Source: Streptomyces hayashii (GTDB lineage: Bacteria > Actinomycetota > Actinomycetes > Streptomycetales > Streptomycetaceae). From it: a stretch of 55,565 nucleotides of DNA. The translations under genes and the position numbers were made by a program. Positions 24,495 through 33,270 of the stretch are shown here, piece after piece. Within the stretch, counting starts at the first letter, position 1; every line of letters starts with the position of its first letter. The notes beneath the pieces are model-generated. The model did not search any database. It was given only the letters and a program-made list of their open reading frames with translations, and was not told where the DNA came from. The stretch spans positions 1 through 55,565 of the forward strand of contig NZ_JAHHIU010000107.1 of the NCBI RefSeq assembly GCF_024539815.1, read 5' to 3'.

Positions 24495-26629
24495 GGTGAC
24501 ACCCCCGGGTCGTGCGAAGTCGCATGCAGGGCTCGCAATTGGTCGGCGAGTCCTTCGTGGAACAGGCGGTAGAGGGTGGCCCCGTCGGTGTCGACGTCAC
24601 GCCGGAGATAGAAGCGCGCCGAGCCGTCGAGCAGCGTGTGCAGTTCCTGGAGGGGGATGGCCGTCGTGGCGTCGGGAGCCGACGTGAACGCCTGTGCCGC
24701 GTGTGCCAGAACGCGCTCCGGCATGCCGCGCCCCTGTGCGTAGGCGAGGGCGGTCAGCACGGACAGCAGGCGCCTCTCTCCCGGGTGACGCCTCAGATCA
24801 AGGCGGAGCAGCTCAAGCAGACTGCGCGGCGCCTGCTGCCCCAGTCTGCGGGCGCCGGAAGTGTCCCGGTCTGCGGCGCTCAACCGGCCGGTGGCCAGCA
24901 GATAGTGGACATACAGCCCCGCGGTGAGGAACTCGCCCCACTCCAGCCCCTCCCCGCGGTCCGGTCCGTGGCCGGCCAGCCGCTCCGCCATCCCGTCCGC
25001 GAGCGCGCGCCGTACCCCGCCCAGCGCGCTGCCCGCGTACGGGGTGTCGTGCTCCAGGAGGTTCTGGACGTAGTCACGGACCCCGAGTCGCACCCGCGCG
25101 GCAGGGATCGCGTCGAGGTCGGTCACTCGGCCGCGCAGTTCGACCAGCCGGAACAGTTCGCTCAGCGTGTCCTCCGCTCGGGTGCCGATCGCGATACGCA
25201 ACAGACCCGGTTCCCCCAGCGCCTTGCGGGCCAGCGGGACGAGCAGTGCGGAGGCGATGTCCTGCGGCTCCTCGGCCTCGTCGAGAGCGTCGACGACCAC
25301 GGTGACCGGGGTCCCGTCGTCCGGTGCGTCGAGCAGGCGTGCGAGGTGGGCGGCGGGGCCCATGCCCGGAGAGGACGCATCGGATCGTCCCGTCGGGCAG
25401 ATCGCCCGGATCTGCTGTTCGAGCGACTGGACCATCTGGTCGAGGGTGAGCCGTCGGGCGTGCACGACGACCAGGCGGTCGTTCTCGCCGGGGCGGATGT
25501 GCAGGTGGCTCCAGATCCCGCGGGTGGCCTTGCGCAGGGCGGGATGCGCCGCGCACACCAGGACCCCGAGCAGCGCCGACTTCCCGACTCCGGGCTTGCC
25601 CGTGACCACACGCAGCAAAGGGCCGCCCCCGTCCAGCCACGTCGCCAGCTCCGCGATCTCCGCCTCACGGCCGGAGAAGTAGCCGTACTCCCCTTCGCGG
25701 GCCACCGGGTGGCCACCCGACGCCCGCCGGCGGAAATGTTCGGGGTCACCGGCCCACTCGGTGAGGCGAGCGATCTCGGGTGGCACGTTCTCCAGCAGTT
25801 CGCCCGGCGATCCCGGGTCGGTGTGCCCCAGGTACACGGGGTTCGGAAAGAACGGAAGATCGATGTCCACATGACTGGGGACGAGGCTGGTGAGGATGTG
25901 CTGCACCGGCCCCCGGTCGATGTCCACCAGTCGGCTCACCACCCGCTCGATCTCCTGGTACACCGTCTTGGCCGGGATGTACGGGAGGGAGCGGTCGATG
26001 CGTAACTCGCCGTCCCGGTACCGGTGCAGTACCTGTGTGGCGGCCTGGCTGAGGCGATAGCCGAACGCCTGCTGCTGCGCTCCTGTGGCGGCCAGCACCC
26101 ATGCGCGGCGCCCGGACACCTCCTGCCGCGTGTGCCAGGACTCCAACGCAACCTGGCCCGCGTAACAGACATCGAGGATGAACAAGGTGTAGGGGCGGTG
26201 CCGGCCGGGGTGATCCTCGATCAGTTCGATCCAGTGCGTGACGGGGACGGTGAGGCGTTCTCCTTGAGGATCGAGGACGTACAGCTTTTCGCTGCTGCTC
26301 GCGGCGAGTTCGCCGTGCCCGACGATGTGCACGACCAGGACGTCGATGTCGTGGGCGGTGACCGCCTCCTCGATCGCGACCCGGTGGTCCGGCGGGTCCG
26401 AAAGGGCCTTCGGCCGCAGTGGTGCGTAGTGGAAGGCGCCGAACGCGTCGGCCACGCGCTGGGCGTGCAGGGGCGCCGCATCCAGCATGTCGAGTTCGAC
26501 GCGGGGCGACATGCCGTCTTCGTCCGGGGAAAGAGATATCCCCAGGGCCAGTACGGCGTAATGCCGGTCGTGCGGATCGTGCGGGTTGTTCGCTTCGGTC
26601 TCAAGGTGCCGGTCCGATTCGTCGAGCAC
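24491..26629 (-). CDS. Caspase-like peptidase fused to NACHT/STAND ATPase
   Basis: Cytosolic signalling protein of about 712 residues. Residues 20-250 form a C14-type caspase domain with the dyad H105 (VVHIVGHGE) and C155 (FILDVCYAG). Residues 320-560 form a STAND ATPase: FSGREAEIAELATWL, Walker A GKPGVGKS (344-351) and Walker B VVVDALDEAEE (near 447). A helical tail ends LYRLFHEGLADQLRALHAT, where one-chain family members continue into more helices and WD40 repeats; here those are in the next gene, coupled by ATGA. The GTG at 26629 has GGGAGG upstream; TTG at 26710 and GTG at 26650 are alternatives. Likely role: ligand-triggered protease, in defence or cell death (inferred). Confidence 0.9.
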   Translation of the reverse strand: MLDESDRHLETEANNPHDPHDRHYAVLALGISLSPDEDGMSPRVELDMLDAAPLHAQRVADAFGAFHYAPLRPKALSDPPDHRVAIEEAVTAHDIDVLVVHIVGHGELAASSSEKLYVLDPQGERLTVPVTHWIELIEDHPGRHRPYTLFILDVCYAGQVALESWHTRQEVSGRRAWVLAATGAQQQAFGYRLSQAATQVLHRYRDGELRIDRSLPYIPAKTVYQEIERVVSRLVDIDRGPVQHILTSLVPSHVDIDLPFFPNPVYLGHTDPGSPGELLENVPPEIARLTEWAGDPEHFRRRASGGHPVAREGEYGYFSGREAEIAELATWLDGGGPLLRVVTGKPGVGKSALLGVLVCAAHPALRKATRGIWSHLHIRPGENDRLVVVHARRLTLDQMVQSLEQQIRAICPTGRSDASSPGMGPAAHLARLLDAPDDGTPVTVVVDALDEAEEPQDIASALLVPLARKALGEPGLLRIAIGTRAEDTLSELFRLVELRGRVTDLDAIPAARVRLGVRDYVQNLLEHDTPYAGSALGGVRRALADGMAERLAGHGPDRGEGLEWGEFLTAGLYVHYLLATGRLSAADRDTSGARRLGQQAPRSLLELLRLDLRRHPGERRLLSVLTALAYAQGRGMPERVLAHAAQAFTSAPDATTAIPLQELHTLLDGSARFYLRRDVDTDGATLYRLFHEGLADQLRALHATSHDPGVSP

Positions 26630-26907
26630 GGTCGCCGCTGCCCTCCCCACCTTCCCGCATCGCGGATCACATCCGACTTTAGGCGAATCGGCGTAGGGCC
26701 TACCGGGCAACGCGAGATGTCGATGAACTCAAAGGGGGTTCCTTGTGACCGTCGACCGCTTGTCCAAGTGCCCGGCCGCGTAAGGGCCCCGGGGAAAAGG
26801 GAAGGCGGGGAGAAGGAGTGACCGCCGCCGCGAGGTGGGCCTCCGGTCCATGACGGATCCTTGCCGTGGCGGTGGTCGAGGGAGCTGGGCGCACGGGTGG
26901 TCGCCGG

Positions 26908-27219
26908 TCATAGGCGCCACACCACGGGCAGTGAGGCGTCCGCTCCGTCGGCGGAGTAGTCGTGGACGACGTCCAGCAGGTCGGCCATCCTCGCCTGCCA
27001 GGTGATGTTGACGGGGAGCCCGTCGAGTGCGGCGATCATCGCCGCGTAGTCGTCGACCTCCAGCAGGTGGAACAGGTCGGCGCCGCTGCGCCAGATGGTC
27101 CACTCGCCGACCCCGGCGGCGCGGATGGCCGCGGTCAGTTCCTCGGGGACCTCGCGGTGCGCCGCCTCGTACTCCGCGATGCGGTCCGCACGGACCTTGG
27201 TGTGCAGGGCGACTCTCAT
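26908..27219 (-). CDS. L-rhamnose/L-fucose mutarotase
   Basis: Small cytosolic enzyme of 103 residues of the RhaM/FucU-like mutarotase family (dimeric alpha/beta barrel), interconverting the anomers of a 6-deoxy sugar. Visible marks are the start VALHTKVRADRIAEYEAAHR, with the conserved histidine, GVGEWTIWRSGADLFHLLEV and NITWQARMADLLDV. Length is normal. A strong GAGGAAGGGA precedes the ATG. It is the last gene of the leftward fucose operon, 13 bp after the aldo/keto reductase, so its substrate is most likely L-fucose. Confidence 0.88.
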   Translation of the reverse strand: MRVALHTKVRADRIAEYEAAHREVPEELTAAIRAAGVGEWTIWRSGADLFHLLEVDDYAAMIAALDGLPVNITWQARMADLLDVVHDYSADGADASLPVVWRL

Positions 27220-27232
27220 CGCGATCCCTTCC

Positions 27233-28243
27233 TCATGACGGCTCCTTCGACGGCACGGCGGCGGGGGTCGGCGTGTCCGGGGCCAGCAGTCCCTCGGCCC
27301 GCAGCGCATGCCACATCGCGGCAGGGACGGGGTGGCGCAGCTGGTCCACGGTGTCGCGCACCTCCTCGGCGGAGCGGGCCCCGGTCAGGACGCCCGCCAC
27401 CGCCCGGTGACCGAACGCGAAGTGCAGGGCGGCCGTGCGCAGCGGCACACCGTGGCGCTCGGCGATCGCCTTGAGTCGCAGGGCACGTTCCAGGACGGAT
27501 CGCGGGGCGGGCGCGTAGTCGTACGTGGCTCCGGGCTTCGGGTCGGTCAGCAGCCCGGAGTTGAAGACCCCGCCGATGATCACGCTCCGGCCGCGGGCGG
27601 CGGCCTCGGGCAGCACCTCGGCAAGCCCTTCCTGTTCCAGCAGGGTGTAGCGGCCTGCGAGCAGCACCACGTCGACGTCGGTCTCCCGCAGGAAGCGGGC
27701 GGGCAGCGCGCACTGGTTCGTTCCGACGCCGATCGCCCCGACCACGCCTTCGGCGCGCAGCCGCTCCAGCGCCGGGTACGCCTCGGTGAGGGCCTGGTCG
27801 GCGTGGTCGTCCGGGTCGTGCAGCAGCACGATGTCGACGCGGTCGAGGGCGAGGCGGTCCAGGCTCGCCTCCAGGGAGCGCAGCACACCGTCGGCGCTGA
27901 AGTCCCAGACGCGCCGATGGGTGTCGGAGACGGCGAAACCGTGCGCGAGGTCGTCCCCGCGGCCGCCCTGCGGGTTCGGCTCCAGCAGCCGTCCGACCTT
28001 GGTGGACACGGTGTAGGCGTCCCGGGGGCGGTCGCGCAGCGCGGCGCCCAGGCGGCGCTCGGAGAGCCCGAGGCCGTAATGGGGCGCGGTGTCGAAGGTG
28101 CGGATGCCGGCGTCCCAGGCGGCGTCCACGGCGGCGAAGGACGCGTCGGCGGTGACCGGACGGTAGAGGTTGCCGATGCCCGCGGCTCCGAACGACAGCT
28201 CGGTGACCCGGACTCCCGTGCCGCCCAGTGCCGCCGTCCTCAT
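27233..28243 (-). CDS. Aldo/keto reductase, probable L-fucose dehydrogenase
   Basis: Cytosolic oxidoreductase of 336 residues with the aldo/keto reductase barrel. The catalytic tetrad can be placed: D in IRTFDTAPHYG with its tyrosine, lysine in TVSTKVGRLL and histidine in DIVLLHDPDD. The opening TGVRVTELSFGAAGIGNLYR and FSADGVLRSLEASLDRL match D-threo-aldose/L-fucose 1-dehydrogenases. It should oxidise L-fucose to L-fuconolactone with NAD(P)+. The start overlaps the stop of the preceding SDR gene (ATGA), so it is tightly coupled in the fucose operon. Confidence 0.9.
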   Translation of the reverse strand: MRTAALGGTGVRVTELSFGAAGIGNLYRPVTADASFAAVDAAWDAGIRTFDTAPHYGLGLSERRLGAALRDRPRDAYTVSTKVGRLLEPNPQGGRGDDLAHGFAVSDTHRRVWDFSADGVLRSLEASLDRLALDRVDIVLLHDPDDHADQALTEAYPALERLRAEGVVGAIGVGTNQCALPARFLRETDVDVVLLAGRYTLLEQEGLAEVLPEAAARGRSVIIGGVFNSGLLTDPKPGATYDYAPAPRSVLERALRLKAIAERHGVPLRTAALHFAFGHRAVAGVLTGARSAEEVRDTVDQLRHPVPAAMWHALRAEGLLAPDTPTPAAVPSKEPS

Positions 28244-29013
28244 GAGCGGGCCGCCGGGCGGAGTCTCAGTCCCTGCACGCCGCCGTCCACGGCGAGAACG
28301 GTGCCGGTCACACACGCGGCGGCCGGAGACGCCAGGTAGGCCACGGCCGCGGCGATCTCGTCGGCGGTGACCAGACGGCCCATCGGCTGGCGTGCGTTGA
28401 GGGCGGCGCGTTCGGCGTCCGGGTCGTCGGCGGCGTCCAGGAGCCGGGTCACCCACGGCGTGTCGGCGGTGCCGGGATTGACGCAGTTGACGCGGATGCC
28501 CTCGCGGACGTGGTCGGCGGCCATGGCCAGGGTGAGCGACAGGACGGCGCCCTTGCTGGCGGAGTACAGGGCGCGCTGCGGGAGCCCGGCCGTGGCCGCG
28601 ATCGAGCACGTGTTGACGATGGCCGCGATGCCCGGACGGGCGGTTGCGGCGCGCCGCAGATACGGCAGGGCGGCGCGGGTCGTGCGGACCATGCCGAGGA
28701 CGTTGACGTCCAGGACGCGGTGCCACTGTTCGTCGGGGTTGTCCTCGACCGTGCCGACGGCGCCGATGCCCGCGTTGTTGACGAGGATGTCGAGGCCGCC
28801 GAGCCGGTCGGCCGCTTCCGTCACGGCGTGGCGCACCGAGGTGTCGTCGCCGACGTCGGCCTTGAGGGCGTGCAGCGGCTCGGGCACCCGGGTCGGGTCG
28901 AGGTCGAGCACGGCCACCGCCGCGCCCCGTTCGGCCAGTGTGCGGGCGGTGGCGAGCCCGATGCCGGACGCTCCGCCGGTGACGAGGGCCCGGAGCCCTG
29001 ACAGATCGGTCAT
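28240..29013 (-). CDS. SDR, probable 2-keto-3-deoxy-L-fuconate dehydrogenase
   Basis: Cytosolic classical short-chain dehydrogenase of 257 residues. Visible are the cofactor motif TGGASGIGLA, NNAG, the catalytic serine in NTCSIAATAG, YSASK with Tyr and Lys, and the C-terminal DGG. The acid at the end of strand two (LDLDPTR) points to NAD+. In the non-phosphorylative fucose route this enzyme oxidises 2-keto-3-deoxy-L-fuconate to the 2,4-diketo acid. Both ends overlap neighbours by ATGA. Substrate is inferred from context. Confidence 0.9.
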   Translation of the reverse strand: MTDLSGLRALVTGGASGIGLATARTLAERGAAVAVLDLDPTRVPEPLHALKADVGDDTSVRHAVTEAADRLGGLDILVNNAGIGAVGTVEDNPDEQWHRVLDVNVLGMVRTTRAALPYLRRAATARPGIAAIVNTCSIAATAGLPQRALYSASKGAVLSLTLAMAADHVREGIRVNCVNPGTADTPWVTRLLDAADDPDAERAALNARQPMGRLVTADEIAAAVAYLASPAAACVTGTVLAVDGGVQGLRLRPAARS

Positions 29014-30362
29014 GAGGCGCTCTCCTGCCCGGCGCGGTCGGCGATCCAGAACGTTCCGTTCTGGAAGTCGTAGGCGGCGATGGACTCCTCCCGCATGGCG
29101 GCGGAGAACCCGGGGGCGAGGGGGGCGGTGTAGTGCCCGTCGCGCATCACCACGGGCACGGTGAAGTGCTCGTGGAGGTGGTCGACGTACTCGATGACCC
29201 GGTCCTCGGTGGTACCGGACAGGGCCAGGTAGTCGAACATCGACAGGTGCTGCACCAGCTCGCACAGTCCCACCCCGCCGGCGTGCGGACAGACCGGCAC
29301 CCCGAACTTCGCGGCGAGCAGCAGGATCGCCAGGTTCTCGTTCACCCCGCCGACCCGCGCGGCGTCGATCTGGACGACGTCGAGGGCGCCGGCCTGGAGG
29401 AGCTGCTTGAAGACGACGCGGTTCTGCACGTGCTCGCCGGTGGCCACCTTCACAGGCGCGACCGCCCGGCGTACGGCGGCATGTCCGAGGACGTCGTCGG
29501 GGCTGGTGGGCTCCTCGATCCAGTACGGGCCGAACTCGGCGAGCGCGTTGGTCCACTCGATCGCCTCGTCCACGTTCCACCGCTGGTTGGCGTCGATGGC
29601 GATGCGGATGTCGTCGCCGACGGCGGCGCGGGCGATGCGCAGGCGCCGGATGTCGTCGTTCAGGTCGGCGCCGACCTTGAGCTTGATCTGCGTGAACCCG
29701 TCCGCGACCGCCTGTTTGGCCAGCCGGATGAGCTTGTCGTCGGAGTAGCCGAGCCAGCCCGGTGAGGTCGTGTAGCCGGGGTAGCCGCGCTGCAGGAGCA
29801 CGGCCTCGCGCTCGGCGAGGCCGGCCCGGCCCTCACGCAGCAGTGTGAGCGCGTCTTCGGGGGTGAGCACGTCGGCGATGTAGCGGAAGTCGATCTGGGA
29901 GACCAGCCACTCCGGTTCCGCATGGGCGAGCAGACGCCACAGCGGCTGTCCGGCCCGTTTGGCGGCGAGGTCCCACACGGCGTTCACCACCGCACCGATC
30001 GCCATGTGCATGACGCCCTTTTCGGGGCCGAGCCAGCGCAGCTGGCTGTCGCCGATCAGGTCGCGGCTGAGCGAGCCCGGGTCGGCGCACAACTCGTCCA
30101 CGGACCGGCCCACGACGTGGTGCCGGAGCGCGGCGATCGCGGCGACCTGGACGTCGTTGCCGCGTCCGATGGTGAAGGTGAAGCCGTGACCCTCGAACCC
30201 GTCACCGGCGTCGGTGCGCAGCACGACGTAGGCGGCGGAGTAGTCGGGGTCCGGGTTCATCGCGTCGGAACCGTCCAGCTCCCGCGAGGTGGGGAAGCGG
30301 ACGTCGTAGGTGTCGACCGCGGTGATCCGGGCGGAGATGGCAGACAAGAGGGTGCCTTTCAT
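29010..30362 (-). CDS. L-fuconate dehydratase (enolase superfamily)
   Basis: Cytosolic Mg2+-dependent sugar-acid dehydratase of 450 residues. The N-terminal capping domain shows DVRFPTSRELDGSDAMNPDP, typical of L-fuconate dehydratases. The barrel shows TQIKLKVG (KxK base), DANQRW and IEEPTSPDD (metal acids), GEHVQN, and VCPHAGGVGLCE with the catalytic histidine. It removes water from L-fuconate, giving 2-keto-3-deoxy-L-fuconate. The ATG at 30362 overlaps the FAH-gene stop; GAAAGGCACC lies just upstream. Confidence 0.93.
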   Translation of the reverse strand: MKGTLLSAISARITAVDTYDVRFPTSRELDGSDAMNPDPDYSAAYVVLRTDAGDGFEGHGFTFTIGRGNDVQVAAIAALRHHVVGRSVDELCADPGSLSRDLIGDSQLRWLGPEKGVMHMAIGAVVNAVWDLAAKRAGQPLWRLLAHAEPEWLVSQIDFRYIADVLTPEDALTLLREGRAGLAEREAVLLQRGYPGYTTSPGWLGYSDDKLIRLAKQAVADGFTQIKLKVGADLNDDIRRLRIARAAVGDDIRIAIDANQRWNVDEAIEWTNALAEFGPYWIEEPTSPDDVLGHAAVRRAVAPVKVATGEHVQNRVVFKQLLQAGALDVVQIDAARVGGVNENLAILLLAAKFGVPVCPHAGGVGLCELVQHLSMFDYLALSGTTEDRVIEYVDHLHEHFTVPVVMRDGHYTAPLAPGFSAAMREESIAAYDFQNGTFWIADRAGQESAS

Positions 30363-31210
30363 GCTTGGCCGAAGGTCTGGCGCTGGCTGCCGAGCCTGTC
30401 GACGGAGAGTTCGACGGTGTCGCCGGGGCGGAGATAGGGCGTGCCCGGCAGCCCCAGGGCCACCCCCGCAGGCGTGCCCGTGTTGATCACGTCGCCCGGC
30501 TCCAGGACCATGTACTGGCTCAGGTACGCCACGATGCGGTCGACCGGGAAGATCATGTCCCGGGTGTGCCCGTTCTGCCGCTTCACCCCGTTGACGCTCA
30601 GGTGCAGCCCGAGGTCCTGCGGGTCGCCGACCTCGTCGGCGGTGACCAGCCAGGGGCCGAGCGGGTTGAAGGTCGCGCAGGACTTGCCGAGGTCCCACTG
30701 CGAGGAGTACTCCAGCTGGAACTCCCGCTCCGAGACGTCATGGCTGATCGCGTACCCCGCGATGACGTTCCGCGCGGCCTCGGGGCCTTCCAGGTAGCCG
30801 GCCCGGCGGCCGATGACGACCGCGAGCTCGACCTCCCAGTCGGTCTTCACCGAGCCTCGGGGGACGAGTACCTCGTCGTAGGCTCCGATGACGGTTGCGG
30901 GGTCCTTCATGAACACCACCGGCCGCTCGGGAATCACCGCACCGGTCTCGGCGGCGTGGTCCCGGTAGTTCAGGCCGACGCAGACGATCTTGCCGGGGCG
31001 TGCGACGGGCGGGCCGATCCGCAGGCCGTCCTCGTCCAGTGCGGGCAGGGTTTCCGCCGCGACCGCGGCACGGGCGCGGGCGATGCCGTCGGAGGCGAGG
31101 AACGCGCCGTCGATGTCGAAGGTCACGGAGGACAGGTCCAGCAGCCGGCCGTCGTCGGTGCGAACGGCGGGCCGCTCTTCGCCGGGGGCTCCGACTCGCA
31201 GCAGTTTCAC
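30359..31210 (-). CDS. FAH-family hydrolase, probable 2,4-diketo-3-deoxy-L-fuconate hydrolase
   Basis: Cytosolic metal-dependent enzyme of about 283 residues, first gene of the leftward fucose operon. The FAH fold is clear: VCVGLNYRDHAAETG, VFMKDPATVIG, DWEVELAVVIGRRA with the metal acids, GYAISHDVSERE, and INTGTPAGVALG. In the non-phosphorylative route it cleaves the diketo acid to pyruvate and L-lactate. I prefer the GTG at 31210, with AAGGGA seven bases upstream, giving the usual KLLRVG start; an ATG at 31228 is also open. The sites at 31329 and 31389 lie upstream. Confidence 0.9.
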   Translation of the reverse strand: MKLLRVGAPGEERPAVRTDDGRLLDLSSVTFDIDGAFLASDGIARARAAVAAETLPALDEDGLRIGPPVARPGKIVCVGLNYRDHAAETGAVIPERPVVFMKDPATVIGAYDEVLVPRGSVKTDWEVELAVVIGRRAGYLEGPEAARNVIAGYAISHDVSEREFQLEYSSQWDLGKSCATFNPLGPWLVTADEVGDPQDLGLHLSVNGVKRQNGHTRDMIFPVDRIVAYLSQYMVLEPGDVINTGTPAGVALGLPGTPYLRPGDTVELSVDRLGSQRQTFGQA

Positions 31211-31328
31211 CGGTGTTTCCCTTGCCATAGGCGGAGTTGCGGAGGGCGGCGGCAGTCGGCCGTAACGGGCCCCGGCCGCCGGCCGCCTCCCCGACCGGAC
31301 CGTGCGGAGAGCCTCGGCACGCGCTCCC

Positions 31329-31345
31329 ACAGTCATCGGATGTAT
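31329..31345. promoter_or_regulatory. Fucose-regulon operator, site 1
   Basis: CAGTCATC-G-GATGTATG matches the 17-bp consensus GATACATCsGATGTATC best in its right arm. It lies about 120 bp upstream of the FAH-family gene. Confidence 0.6.
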
Positions 31346-31388
31346 GGCGGCATCGAGACTGTAGACGGCCGTCAACCCGCTGACAACC

Positions 31389-31405
31389 GATTCCTCGGAT
31401 GTATT
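31389..31405. promoter_or_regulatory. Fucose-regulon operator, site 2
   Basis: GATTCCTC-G-GATGTATT, centred 60 bp from site 1, which would place two dimers on nearly the same DNA face. It lies in the leader region of the leftward catabolic operon. Confidence 0.7.
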
Positions 31406-31832
31406 TCTCCACTGCCGTCAATTCACCCCGATTCGATACGACTTGGCCCGACGGCCTCCGCGAGTTCCGGGGTGATGGGCAGCGATTTCCTCCGATGACT
31501 CGATACGAAATCCCCTCGACGGAATCCGCTGATGGGAGCCGGAGCCGGACGCACCCGGCACCAGCCGGAGCAGGCGAGGACAGCCCGTCGCACCGCCACC
31601 CGACACCTGCCGGCGGGGTGGACCCGACCGTCGTTGCCGAATCGTGAGCCTCGGCCCGGCACTGCGCCGTGATCTTCCGACCCGGCAAAGCCCCAGGTGA
31701 AAGGCTGATCCAGCAGGATGCCGAGGCATTCGGAGCGGGCCGCGGAGCCCTCCCGTCATCGTGCGGCGCAAATCTGCGGCAGCGGACTCTTGTCAATCTC
31801 GGCAACGCCGTCGTAACGTCCTGGACGTCCGA

Positions 31833-31849
31833 GATACATCGGAGGAATC
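31833..31849. promoter_or_regulatory. Fucose-regulon operator, site 3
   Basis: GATACATC-G-GAGGAATC is the reverse-complement match of site 2, in the region upstream of the solute-binding protein gene. It is the likely control site of the transporter operon. Confidence 0.7.
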
Positions 31850-32078
31850 GCCCAGCGTTCCTGGTGTCCCCTCAGCCGGCCAGGACGGCCCGCTGGACCT
31901 TCCGTCTCTCGGGCACGGCTGTCCCTCCCTTCCGTCCGATCGGGAGCGGTCCCGCACCGCCCTGTGCCGGGCCACCTCTGCCCGGCTGCGGCCTCGCCCT
32001 CCTCTTCGGCAGGCGCGTACGCCTCCCTCTCATCGCTGCCCCGCGGTCCTCCGCCCCGCCAAAGGAGACAACACGGCC

Positions 32079-33131
32079 ATGAAGCCCTCTCGCACCCGCT
32101 CCACTGCCACCGCCGCCACAGCCGTGCTCGCGGTCCTCGCCCTCGCCACCGCGTGCAACCGGTCCGGCGCGGACTCGGTCGGCTCCGGCGGTGGCAAGCC
32201 GGCCATCGGCATCGACCTGCCGCGTTCCGACTCCGACTTCTGGAACTCCTACGCCCAGTACCTGAAGAAGGACATCAAGTCCGACGGCGTCAACGCCCTG
32301 CCGCTGAGCAACTCGCAGAACGACGTCACCAAGCTGGTGGCCAACGTGCAGGTCTTCCAGAACACGGGCGCCAAGGCCGTCGTCATGGCGCCCCAGGACA
32401 CCGGCGCCGTCGCCTCCACCCTGGACGCGCTCGCCGCGAAGAAGATCCCCGTGGTCAGCGTCGACACCCGGCCGGACAAGGGCGACGTCTACATGGTGGT
32501 CCGGGCCGACAACCGGGCGTACGGCACCAAGGCCTGCGAGTTCCTCGGCAAGCAGCTCGGCGGCAAGGGCAAGGTGGCCGAGCTCCAGGGCGCCCTGGAC
32601 TCGATCAACGGACGCGACCGCTCGGAGGCCTTCGCGGAGTGCATGAAGACCAAGTTCCCCCAGATCAAGGTCTTCGAGCTGCCCACGGACTGGAAGGGTG
32701 ACGTGGCCTCCGCGAAACTGCAGTCACTGCTGGCCCAGCACCCGGATCTGAACGGCGTCTACATGCAGGCCGGCGGTGTCTTCCTGCAGCCGACCCTGTC
32801 GCTGCTGGAGCAGAAGGGCCTGCTCAAGCCTGCTGGGCAGAAGGGCCACGTCAGCATCGTCTCCAACGACGGCATCCCCCAGGAGTTCGACGCCATCCGC
32901 AAGGGCCAGATCGACGCGACCATCTCCCAGCCCGCCGACCTCTACGCCAAGTACGCGCTGTACTACGCCGCCGCCGCGGCCGAGGGCAAGACCTTCGAGC
33001 CGGGCGCCACCGACCACGGCTCCACCATCATCAAGCTGCCCAACGGCCTGGAGGACCAGCTGCCCGCACCGCTGGTCACCAAGGACAACGTCGAGGACAA
33101 ATCGCTCTGGGGCAACAACATCGGACAGTGA
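32079..33131 (+). CDS. Sugar ABC transporter substrate-binding lipoprotein
   Basis: Extracytoplasmic sugar-binding protein of 350 residues, anchored by lipid. The signal ends in the lipobox LATAC. The mature protein has the periplasmic-binding-protein I fold of ribose/galactose binders: AIGIDLPRSDSDFWNSYAQY, VFQNTGAKAVVMAPQDTGAV, VSVDTRPDKG and VSNDGIPQEFDAIRKG. The context (fucosidase, fucose catabolism) makes L-fucose the likely ligand. AAAGGAG lies 11 bases before the ATG at 32079. It is the first gene of a rightward operon with ATPase, permease and GntR regulator. Confidence 0.92.
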   Translation: MKPSRTRSTATAATAVLAVLALATACNRSGADSVGSGGGKPAIGIDLPRSDSDFWNSYAQYLKKDIKSDGVNALPLSNSQNDVTKLVANVQVFQNTGAKAVVMAPQDTGAVASTLDALAAKKIPVVSVDTRPDKGDVYMVVRADNRAYGTKACEFLGKQLGGKGKVAELQGALDSINGRDRSEAFAECMKTKFPQIKVFELPTDWKGDVASAKLQSLLAQHPDLNGVYMQAGGVFLQPTLSLLEQKGLLKPAGQKGHVSIVSNDGIPQEFDAIRKGQIDATISQPADLYAKYALYYAAAAAEGKTFEPGATDHGSTIIKLPNGLEDQLPAPLVTKDNVEDKSLWGNNIGQ

Positions 33132-33270
33132 CCGGCGGCCACGGACCGCAGCGCCGGGGGACCTCGCTCCCCTTCCCCCGTCTGCGGTCCCGCCGCCCGG
33201 ATCCGGGTCCACTCCCCGGCTCCCCGGCTTCCCCGGTCCCCACCATCCGTACCGAAGGACGGTAGCCACC

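Larger units (their letters stand above)
31211..32078. promoter_or_regulatory. Divergent promoter region of the fucose island
   Basis: 868 bp between the catabolic operon (leftward) and the transporter operon (rightward). It holds three copies of the putative GntR-family operator. A fourth, weaker look-alike (TCCTCCGATGACTCGATAC, from about 31490) lies between GATTTC and GAAATC. No protein gene is convincing here. Promoter boxes could not be placed with confidence. Confidence 0.6.
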
